A stretch of 10,262 nucleotides of DNA. Source: Lachnospiraceae bacterium. GTDB taxonomy: Bacteria; Bacillota; Clostridia; Lachnospirales; Lachnospiraceae. The first letter of the stretch is position 1, and each line of letters begins with the position of its first letter. The notes under the pieces were generated by a model. The model was given only the letters and a program-made list of their open reading frames with translations. It searched no databases and had not been told where the DNA came from. Position numbers and translations under genes: made by a program. The stretch spans positions 9,644 through 19,905 of the forward strand of contig DPJQ01000117.1 of assembly GCA_003542935.1 (NCBI GenBank), written 5' to 3'. Shown here piece by piece: positions 1-5,290 of this stretch.

Positions 1-531
1 GCCGCAATTCCCGCCACGATTTCGGCGGATGGCTTCAAGGTATCGGTGACGGCCGTCGGAAAGGGCGCGTTCAAAGGCTGCGGGAAACTTACAAAGGTCA
101 AGATCGGCAGCCGGGTAACGTCCATAGGTGCGGATGCCTTTTACAGATGTACAAAGTTAAAGAACGTCACAATCGGAACGAAAACCGCGTCCATAGGCAA
201 ACGGGCTTTTTACGGTACGGCCCTGAAAAGTTTCAGCACGGGGAACGCGGTGAAAACGATCGGAGATAAGGCATTCTACGGCTGCAAAAAACTGTCGGCG
301 GTCACGCTGGGAAAGAACGTTGCAACGATCGGTGCCCAGGCGTTCGGCGGGGACGCGGCGTTAAAAAAGATTACCGTAAAATCCGTAAAATTAAAGAAGA
401 CGGGCACGAAGGCCCTGTCCGGCATTCACAAAAAAGCCGTGATCCGGGTTCCGGCCCAAAAGCTGTCCGCTTACAAAAAGCTTTTCAAGGGTAAAGGACA
501 GAAAAAAACGGTTGTCATCAAAAAGAACTGA
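1..531 (+). CDS. BspA-like leucine-rich repeat (LRR_5) surface protein, C-terminal part
   Basis: The reading frame is open at the left edge, so only the last 176 residues are seen; the true start lies outside the window. The visible part contains about four to five repeats of 22-23 residues of the form 'IGxxAFxGCxxLxxVxIGxxVxSI', the signature of the LRR_5 (BspA/TpLRR) family found in secreted proteins of anaerobes, often linked to adhesion or host contact. The segment before the repeats (about residues 3-20, 'IPATISADGFKVSVTAV') matches the usual linker entering such repeats, and the tail ('IRVPAQKLSAYKKLFKGKG') is the usual C-terminal cap, so the C-terminus appears complete. It is very rich in Lys. 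No sortase motif or membrane anchor is visible at the end. The next gene begins 20 nt downstream, so the two are probably co-transcribed. The family call is firm; the ligand is unknown. Confidence 0.9.
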   Translation, partial: AAIPATISADGFKVSVTAVGKGAFKGCGKLTKVKIGSRVTSIGADAFYRCTKLKNVTIGTKTASIGKRAFYGTALKSFSTGNAVKTIGDKAFYGCKKLSAVTLGKNVATIGAQAFGGDAALKKITVKSVKLKKTGTKALSGIHKKAVIRVPAQKLSAYKKLFKGKGQKKTVVIKKN

Positions 532-551
532 GAAAAAGGAGGGGATTTATT

Positions 552-1904
552 TTGAAAAGAAAAATGAAATGGCTGCTTCCGGCGTTTCTGGTTGTCCTGT
601 GCCTGTGTCTTACGGCCCTTTCGGTCCGGGCAGGGGACGGAGGAGAGATCTATTTTTCCGTGGAGAAATTCACCATCGGCCAGGGATATCTTGTGGAGCC
701 GTCCGTGGTTTCCGTCAAGGAGGGAGAAACCCTGTCGGCATTTTTGGAGCGGTATATACCTACAAAGGGGCTGGTCATGGAACTGGATCGAAACAGCAGC
801 TACGGCTGGTATCTGCAGGGATTTAAAAATGCTGACAGCGGCGTCAGCCATGTCCCGGCCTGTATCCAGGCCATATCGGAGGATACGCCCAGGGACAGTG
901 ACGTGCAGCCGGAGAAAAACGTGTATTATCCCGATCTCATGGAGTTTTCTTATCATGGCCAGGCAGGCTGGTGCTACTATGCCAACAACCTGCCCGGGGA
1001 GACGGCTATGGATAAATATCGGCTCAAAGACGGCGATGTGATCCGTCTGCGTTTTACCCTTTACGGCTGGGGCGGCGACCTGGGCGGGCCCTACGGCCTT
1101 ATCACCCTGCCGGATCTGGACGAACTGACCAGGCGGCTGGCTCTTTACAGCCAAAACAGCGCTCTGTGTGAGTCAAATGGTTATAAGGCCGATCTGTGGC
1201 GGAACGGACTGGCAGTGGCAGCAGATATGGACAGTACGCCGTCCCAGGTGGAGGCGGCCGGCACGGCCCTTCCGTCCCCGGCGCAGATTGCGGAATGGAA
1301 ACAGAAGGAGCAGGGTTCGCAGGGAGATAGGCAGGATATTCCCGGAAATAAAGATGATACTCAGGGAGACGGCCCAAAAGTTCCCTCTGGCAGCCAAACC
1401 GGAGACAGTCAGACCGGCTCTCCCTCGGATCCTTCAGGAGAGGAAAGGATATCTCTGAAACGCGTGCAGATAAGTTCTGTCGGTACAAAGATCTACACGG
1501 GAAAAGCCATAAAACCCGACGTGAAGCTCATCTGGCAGGGAAAGGCGCTGAAAAAGGGGACAGACTATACGATATCCTATGCGAATAATAAAAAAGCGGG
1601 AAAAGCAAAAATAGTTCTGAAGGGAAAAGGCAGCTATACCGGATCCCGAACCGTTTATTTTTTCATAAAAAAATCATTGGGAAAGGCAAAGGTAGCGAAA
1701 ATCGCTGCCCAGAAATATAAAAAGGGCAAAGCCGTAAAGCCCGTTTTAAAAGTATCCTGCGATGGGAAAAAGCTGAAGAAGGGGAGGGATTATACCGTAT
1801 CCTACCGGAATAACAGAAAAGCGGGGAAAGCCACAGCCGTTATAAAAGGGAAAGGAGACTATACCGGAACGAGGAAGATATCTTTCCGAATCATAAAAAA
1901 ATAA
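552..1904 (+). CDS. Secreted DUF4430-domain protein with two basic C-terminal repeats
   Basis: The start is TTG at 552, chosen because GGAGGGG at 538-544 sits 7 nt upstream; the in-frame ATG at 564 would be too far. The 450-residue product begins with a signal peptide (basic KRKMK, hydrophobic 8-24, likely cleavage near residue 27 after SVRA). Residues about 50-177 resemble DUF4430 (transcobalamin C-terminal-like): 'VKEGETLSAFLERY', an aromatic 'GWCYYANN' segment and 'YRLKDGDVIRLRFTLYG'. Residues about 240-299 are a Gly/Ser/Gln/Asp linker. Two tandem repeats of about 75 residues follow (300-374 and 375-450), each with 'YxxGKAxKPxxK', 'LKKGxDYTxSYxNNxKAGKA' and 'KGKGxYTGxR', a beta-rich Ig-like unit frequent in clostridial surface proteins. 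The repeats are strongly basic and there is no LPxTG. It probably acts outside the cell; its ligand is unknown and a link to cobalamin is not shown. It follows the LRR gene by 20 nt. Confidence 0.85.
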   Translation: MKRKMKWLLPAFLVVLCLCLTALSVRAGDGGEIYFSVEKFTIGQGYLVEPSVVSVKEGETLSAFLERYIPTKGLVMELDRNSSYGWYLQGFKNADSGVSHVPACIQAISEDTPRDSDVQPEKNVYYPDLMEFSYHGQAGWCYYANNLPGETAMDKYRLKDGDVIRLRFTLYGWGGDLGGPYGLITLPDLDELTRRLALYSQNSALCESNGYKADLWRNGLAVAADMDSTPSQVEAAGTALPSPAQIAEWKQKEQGSQGDRQDIPGNKDDTQGDGPKVPSGSQTGDSQTGSPSDPSGEERISLKRVQISSVGTKIYTGKAIKPDVKLIWQGKALKKGTDYTISYANNKKAGKAKIVLKGKGSYTGSRTVYFFIKKSLGKAKVAKIAAQKYKKGKAVKPVLKVSCDGKKLKKGRDYTVSYRNNRKAGKATAVIKGKGDYTGTRKISFRIIKK

Positions 1905-1926
1905 CAGCGAATCGGATAATTTTAAT

Positions 1927-1967
1927 AAAACAGTATATAACAGTTGACAACTGCTATATACTGTTTT
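1927..1967. promoter_or_regulatory. Near-perfect 41-bp palindrome overlapping the GntR operon promoter (candidate operator 1)
   Basis: Two 20-nt arms (1927-1946 and 1948-1967) around a single central A pair with one mismatch. The outer part of each arm is AAACAGTAT (1928-1936) or its complement ATACTGTTT (1958-1966). The -35 element of the downstream promoter lies across the centre, so a bound repressor would block RNA polymerase. GntR-family dimers bind such inverted repeats and often autoregulate, so the regulator encoded just downstream is the likely binder (inference). Because the right arm ends in TTTT, the same sequence in a transcript running from upstream could fold and partly terminate the preceding surface-protein operon. 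Confidence 0.75.
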
Positions 1968-1972
1968 ATACT
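1944..1972 (+). promoter_or_regulatory. Sigma-A promoter of the GntR-ABC operon
   Basis: TTGACA at 1944-1949 and TATACT at 1967-1972 are separated by 17 nt, a near-consensus housekeeping promoter. Transcription is expected to start close to 1979, only about 17 nt before the start codon, giving a very short leader. The -35 is inside the palindrome 1927-1967 and the -10 lies between the two inverted repeats. Confidence 0.8.
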
Positions 1973-1997
1973 GTTTGCCAAGGAGGGCAAACAGTAT
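1968..1997. promoter_or_regulatory. Perfect 12-bp inverted repeat enclosing the ribosome binding site (candidate operator 2 or RNA hairpin)
   Basis: ATACTGTTTGCC (1968-1979) and GGCAAACAGTAT (1986-1997) are perfect complements around the loop AAGGAG (1980-1985). The arms repeat the same 9-nt core as the upstream palindrome. The loop and the start of the right arm hold the Shine-Dalgarno AGGAGGG (1981-1987), and the right arm runs into the ATG at 1996. As DNA it could be a second operator. As RNA it would cover the ribosome binding site, but only in transcripts that begin upstream of the local promoter, since a start near 1979 leaves out the left arm. Confidence 0.7.
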
Positions 1998-2370
1998 GCG
2001 TATTATCATTAATAACAGCTCGATGCAGCCGATCTACGAGCAGATCGTGGAACAGATCAAGGGAATGGTACTGGACGGTTCGCTGAAGGCGCAGACGATG
2101 CTCCCCTCTGTCCGGGCTCTGTCAAAGGAGCTGAAGATCAGCGCGCTGACCGTAAAGAAAGCTTATGATCATCTGGAGCAGGCCGGTTTTGTCGTTACTG
2201 TGCACGGTAAAGGCAGTTTTGTGGCCGGCATAAGCGGCGGGCTGATCCTTGAGGAACAAAAGAAAGAAGTTGAAGCCGATCTGGAAATGGCCATCAGGAA
2301 AGGCAGAAGCTGTCACATGACGGATCAGGAGATCCGCGAACTGTTTAATCTGATTATGGAGGATTTATGA
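1996..2370 (+). CDS. GntR-family transcriptional regulator, YtrA-like
   Basis: A 124-residue DNA-binding regulator. The start at 1996 is set by AGGAGGG at 1981-1987, 8 nt away; an upstream in-frame start at 1975 would lie inside the promoter/operator. Residues about 8-75 form the GntR winged helix: 'QPIYEQIVEQIKGMVLDGSL', 'LPSVRALSKELKISALTVKKAYDHLEQAGF' (helix-turn-helix) and the wing 'VVTVHGKGSFVA'. Only a short helical tail of about 50 residues follows, too small for the FadR or UTRA effector domains, which is the hallmark of the YtrA subfamily. Members of that subfamily usually repress an operon holding their own gene and an ABC transporter, exactly the arrangement here. The stop overlaps the next start by 4 nt. 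Its inducer is not evident. Confidence 0.93.
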   Translation: MRIIINNSSMQPIYEQIVEQIKGMVLDGSLKAQTMLPSVRALSKELKISALTVKKAYDHLEQAGFVVTVHGKGSFVAGISGGLILEEQKKEVEADLEMAIRKGRSCHMTDQEIRELFNLIMEDL

Positions 2371-3218
2371 GCATGATTCGATTGAAAGATGTACAGAAAA
2401 GCTATGGACGTTTCAGACTGGACTGTTCCCTGGAGGTGAAACCGGGCTGCGTGACCGGCCTCATCGGTGCCAACGGCGCGGGGAAAAGCACGGCTTTTAA
2501 AGCGATTCTGGACCTGATCCGGCTGGACGGAGGGAGCATAGAGGTATTGGGGAAATCCTGGGACACACTGACGCCCCGTGACAAGCAGGAGATCGGCGTG
2601 GTCTTCCCGGGCAATGCGTTCAGCGGCCAGCTCACCGTGAAACAGCTGATCCCGGTACTGGCCGGACTGTATGAGAAATTTGACAGGGGGCGCTTTTTGT
2701 CCGATTGTGAACGGTTCGGATTGCCCATGGGCAAGAGAACAAAAGAATTTTCTACGGGTATGCTGGCAAAGCTAAAGCTGCTCAGTGTGTTGAGCTATTC
2801 GCCGCGGCTCATGATCCTGGATGAGCCTACGTCGGGCCTTGATGTGGTGGCCCGGGACGGGCTTCTGGATCTTTTGCGGGAGCATATGCGGGAAGACCGG
2901 GCGATTCTGGTCAGTTCCCATATTTCCAGCGATCTGGAAGGTTTCTGTGACGATATTTATATGATCGATGACGGCCGGATCATTCTTCATGAGGATACGG
3001 ATGTGCTGCTTGGCAGCTATGGTATTCTGAAGGTCAGTGACGAGGAGCTTGCGGCCATGGATCAGCAGTATCTGATCAGGAAAAAGAAAGCTCCTTTTGG
3101 CTGGAACTGCCTGACCGGCCACAAGCAGTATTACATGGACAATTATCCCCGTATGGTGGTGGAAAAGGGCAGTATAGACGAGGTGATCCTGATGATGGTG
3201 AAGGAGGAGAGGGTATGA
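2367..3218 (+). CDS. ABC transporter ATP-binding protein (YtrB/EcsA-like)
   Basis: A 283-residue cytoplasmic ATPase that would power the permease encoded next. Walker A is GANGAGKS at residues 34-41, the signature is the variant FSTGM at 128-132 in place of LSGGQ, Walker B is LMILDE at 148-153 followed by PTSGLD, and the switch His is H185 in 'LVSSH'. At the Q-loop position the sequence reads VVFPGN (78-83), without the usual Gln. About 60 residues after the ATPase core form a C-terminal extension of unknown role. The start at 2367 overlaps the regulator stop as ATGA; an ATG at 2373 is a possible alternative, being 10 nt from GGAGG (2358-2362). Together with the regulator and permease it matches transporters linked to cell-envelope stress or antimicrobial peptides, but the substrate cannot be read from sequence. 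Confidence 0.93.
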   Translation: MSMIRLKDVQKSYGRFRLDCSLEVKPGCVTGLIGANGAGKSTAFKAILDLIRLDGGSIEVLGKSWDTLTPRDKQEIGVVFPGNAFSGQLTVKQLIPVLAGLYEKFDRGRFLSDCERFGLPMGKRTKEFSTGMLAKLKLLSVLSYSPRLMILDEPTSGLDVVARDGLLDLLREHMREDRAILVSSHISSDLEGFCDDIYMIDDGRIILHEDTDVLLGSYGILKVSDEELAAMDQQYLIRKKKAPFGWNCLTGHKQYYMDNYPRMVVEKGSIDEVILMMVKEERV

Positions 3219-3913
3219 AAGGACTGTTGATCAAGGACATGAATCTGATGCTGGGAAATGCCAGGACGATTTTGCCGGCCATGGGCGTAGGCGTGATCTA
3301 CGTTTTCTTTACAGATATACAAATCAGCTTTGCCATGGGTTACATGATCATGCTCTTTGGCATGACGGCCCTGTCTACGCTGGCTTATGACGAGGAAAAC
3401 GGCGGTATGAGCTATCTGATGACTCTGCCGGTCAGCCGGTTTCAGTATGTGCTGAGCAAATATCTGTTCCTGTTGCTGTTTATGTCGGTGGGAGCCGTCG
3501 TATCCCTGGTGACGATTTTGGCGTCTGCGGTGGCCAAAGGCATTGTGGACCATACGAGCAGCCTTGATGTACTGCAGAACATAGGTTTTCTGCAGAAAGA
3601 GACGTGGATGGCCGGCCTGATCGTTCTGATGGGGATGTTTTTGATGAATATGTTTTTGATGCCGATACGTTACAAATTCGGCGTAGCCATGCAGCAGGTA
3701 ATGATTCTTGCTGTTGTGGTGGCTGTCGTTCTGCTGGTCATGGCGCTTCAAGGGCTGACAGATGTGTTGGGTATTGATTTGGAGCTGTGGCTTGCCGGAT
3801 TAAACGGGCTGGGAACGGCGGCTTTTGTGCTGGCCGCGGCCGGAGTGTGTGGAGTCGGGTTTCTGGTATCCTTGGGGATATCTGCCCATGTGATCGTCAG
3901 GAAAGAGTTTTGA
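3215..3913 (+). CDS. ABC-2 type transporter permease
   Basis: A 232-residue integral membrane protein, the probable membrane half of the transporter. It overlaps the ATPase gene by 4 nt (ATGA) and has AAGGAGG at 3201-3207, 7 nt before the start. About six hydrophobic segments are visible near residues 18-33, 37-57, 83-107, 132-150, 160-180 and 200-224. The motif 'LAYDEENGGMSYLMTLPVSRFQYVLSKYL' after the second segment resembles the coupling-helix region of ABC2_membrane_5-like permeases, which act with a single ATPase. Only one permease gene is present, so the complex is probably a homodimer of each subunit (inference). No clear hairpin terminator follows; the next promoter starts about 30 nt downstream. 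The substrate is unknown. Confidence 0.85.
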   Translation: MKGLLIKDMNLMLGNARTILPAMGVGVIYVFFTDIQISFAMGYMIMLFGMTALSTLAYDEENGGMSYLMTLPVSRFQYVLSKYLFLLLFMSVGAVVSLVTILASAVAKGIVDHTSSLDVLQNIGFLQKETWMAGLIVLMGMFLMNMFLMPIRYKFGVAMQQVMILAVVVAVVLLVMALQGLTDVLGIDLELWLAGLNGLGTAAFVLAAAGVCGVGFLVSLGISAHVIVRKEF

Positions 3914-3944
3914 TTAAAATATTTTGGACGTAAAAAAATTTTTC

Positions 3945-3973
3945 TTGACAACTTTCGTATATGGATTTATCAT
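3945..3973 (+). promoter_or_regulatory. Promoter of the TPP riboswitch-thiT unit
   Basis: TTGACA (3945-3950) and TATCAT (3968-3973) are 17 nt apart. The expected start near 3980 lies about 18 nt before the first conserved riboswitch bases, consistent with one transcript carrying the riboswitch and thiT. Confidence 0.75.
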
Positions 3974-3997
3974 ATGCTCCGATAACAAAACAAAGCG

Positions 3998-4086
3998 TTC
4001 GCTGGGGGAGCCTTGACCGGCTGAGAAATCCATGGGATTGACCCTTATTACCTGATCCGGGCAATACCGGCGTAGGGAAGCATGAT
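3998..4086 (+). ncRNA. TPP riboswitch (THI element) aptamer
   Basis: The conserved core of the THI box is present in order: GGGGAGCC near 4005-4012, GGCTGAGA (4019-4026), ACCC (4041-4044), ACCTGATC (4050-4057) and the block AATACCGGCGTAGGGAAG (4063-4080). This RNA binds thiamine pyrophosphate. It is followed by a terminator and then by thiT, so TPP binding should reduce thiamine uptake when the cofactor is plentiful. The outer edges of P1 are approximate. Confidence 0.95.
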
Positions 4087-4098
4087 ACACGGGAGTAC

Positions 4099-4138
4099 CC
4101 TCCTTCAGCGTTCGGTCTGCGACTGAAGGAGGTTTTTT
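4099..4138 (+). terminator. Riboswitch expression platform: terminator whose 3' arm contains the thiT ribosome binding site
   Basis: CCTCCTTCAG (4099-4108) pairs perfectly with CTGAAGGAGG (4123-4132), followed by six Ts (4133-4138). The 3' arm contains AAGGAGG (4126-4132), the Shine-Dalgarno of the ATG at 4139. When folded, the hairpin would both end transcription and hide the ribosome binding site. A competing small fold, GGAG (4092-4095) with CTCC (4100-4103), could open it in the ligand-free state. Confidence 0.88.
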
Positions 4139-4804
4139 ATGTCTTTTTTTCTTACTTATGATGCGGAGAACTGGGAGTACCATCTGACCGCGCCGGGCTA
4201 TATCGTGCTGGCGGCGGTGATGCTGCTGATTCTGCTTCTGCCTGCGCTTTTGTCAGGTAAAGAGCGGCGTAAAATGAGCGCGAAGCAGCTCACTTTCTGC
4301 GCCGTGGCCATGGCCCTGGCTCTTGTCACCAGCTTTATCAAATTTGCCAGTCTGCCCATGGGCGGTTCGATCACATTGTTCAGCATGTTTTTTATCTGTT
4401 TTATCGGCTATCTTTACGGAGTAAAGATCGGTGTAATGACGGGTGTGGCCTATGGTATCCTGCAGTTGATCATTGGTCCCTATATTTATGCGCCCCTGCA
4501 GGTGTTGCTGGATTATCCTCTGGCTTTTGGAGCCTTGGGACTGTCCGGATTATTCTATAAGAAAAAATACGGCCTGATGACGGGTCTGGCCGTGGGCATG
4601 GCGGGACGCTATATCTGCCATGTGATCTCCGGGTATGTATATTTTGCCTCCTATGCCCCGGAAGGGATGAATCCGCTGGTCTATACCCTGGGCTATAATG
4701 CCACCTACATATTGCCGGAGATGATCGCCACGGTCATCCTCGTGTGCCTGCCTCCGGTGGCGAAGGGGCTGCAGTATGTGAAACGGATGGCGGCGGAGAC
4801 GTAA
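4139..4804 (+). CDS. thiT: ThiT, thiamine-binding S component of an ECF transporter
   Basis: A 221-residue membrane protein that captures thiamine and imports it with the shared ECF module (EcfT and two ATPases), not found in this window. Family hallmarks are visible: 'SLPMGGSITLFSM' (71-83), 'APLQVLLDYPLAF' (118-130), 'GRYICHVISGYVYFASYAPEGM' as two adjoining pieces at 156-165 and 166-177, and 'YNATYILPE' (186-194), which carry the thiamine-contacting aromatic, His and Glu/Asn residues in known ThiT proteins. About 45 residues with an extra hydrophobic segment (20-38) precede the canonical core, making it longer than the best-studied homologue. The ATG at 4139 is preferred over M46 because AAGGAGG ends 6 nt before it and belongs to the riboswitch platform. 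Control by the upstream TPP riboswitch strengthens the assignment. It appears to be transcribed alone. Confidence 0.95.
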   Translation: MSFFLTYDAENWEYHLTAPGYIVLAAVMLLILLLPALLSGKERRKMSAKQLTFCAVAMALALVTSFIKFASLPMGGSITLFSMFFICFIGYLYGVKIGVMTGVAYGILQLIIGPYIYAPLQVLLDYPLAFGALGLSGLFYKKKYGLMTGLAVGMAGRYICHVISGYVYFASYAPEGMNPLVYTLGYNATYILPEMIATVILVCLPPVAKGLQYVKRMAAET

Positions 4805-4812
4805 ATCTTGTT

Positions 4813-4885
4813 TTGCATATGAAATATAAAGTCCTGTTCCCCTGTCCCTTGCGGCAGGGAAACAGGACTTTATGCATTCATGCAA
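4813..4885. terminator. Long hairpin after thiT, probable (possibly bidirectional) terminator
   Basis: The inner stem pairs 4826-4844 with 4855-4873, 19 positions with one C-A mismatch, around a 10-nt loop. An outer extension, TTGCAT (4813-4818) with ATGCAA (4880-4885) and GAA with TTC, lengthens it to about 28 pairs. The stem starts with AAA and ends with TTTAT, as in bidirectional terminators, but the following U-run is weak. It begins about 8 nt after the thiT stop. Confidence 0.65.
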
Positions 4886-5290
4886 TTTCCACTGCCTGAA
4901 TAGTTTGAAAAGAGTGTGTGCTTATGCTATTATGGGGAAGATGAGCCGGGGCTGGAGGCCGTGGATGAAGCTCACTCGCCGGTTTTTGTTCCGTATCAGC
5001 CGTTGCTGTCAGGAAATATTCAGTTGTTTTCGGATGGTACACAGACGCAGAATGAGATGGTTCGTCATGTGAAGCAAATGTTGATGGGGAAAGCTATCAG
5101 CTGATCAAGGCGAGAATCCGGCAATGGTTTTCCACCGGGGAGGAGAGGGATGAACAAGCGGGAGATTCTTAATACGATGGCCTCAGTGTCTGCCATTGCG
5201 GAAAATGTATTGACCGGAAAAATGCCGGTCTGTATAATTAATACATGAAAAAGCCAGAATGCACTGGCAGATGATACGAGGAGGAATGAG
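4886..5290. other. Region of about 400 nt without a convincing gene between thiT and the large secreted protein
   Basis: No complete gene is supported. A promoter-like pair, TTGAAA (4905-4910) and TATTAT (4928-4933), has 17-nt spacing and points toward the large gene. Downstream, a frame at 4916-5104 encodes a plausible peptide containing 'DEPGLEAVDEAHSPVF', but it lacks a start with a good ribosome binding site. Another frame runs open from about 5059 to 5171 ('SYQLIKARIRQWFSTGEERD'). A 32-codon frame at 5151-5249 begins with ATG after GGAGGAG but overlaps the next promoter. These could be pieces of one decayed gene broken by frameshifts, or simply a long leader. I do not recognise the family. 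Confidence 0.4.
5210..5238 (+). promoter_or_regulatory. Promoter of the 986-residue secreted protein, with an inverted repeat in the spacer
   Basis: TTGACC (5210-5215) and a perfect TATAAT (5233-5238) are 17 nt apart. GACCGG (5212-5217) and CCGGTC (5225-5230) form an inverted repeat around AAAAATG, occupying the -35 edge and the spacer, a position where a repressor would exclude polymerase. The expected start is near 5245, leaving a leader of about 45 nt with a small hairpin (GCCAG 5253-5257 with CTGGC 5264-5268). Confidence 0.72.

Noticed and set aside
471..1154. Long minus-strand open frame of 227 codons opposite the LRR/DUF4430 genes
   Set aside because: It overlaps two well-supported genes, lacks a family pattern and a good ribosome binding site, and is explained as a shadow frame.
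1449..1904. Tandem repeat as possible DNA repeat or CRISPR-like array
   Set aside because: The repetition is at protein level, two Ig-like units of about 75 residues; there are no short identical repeats with unique spacers.
3143..3751. Minus-strand open frame of 202 codons opposite the ABC permease
   Set aside because: Its His/Gln-rich composition is typical of the antisense of a Met/Leu-rich membrane protein gene; there is no recognisable domain.
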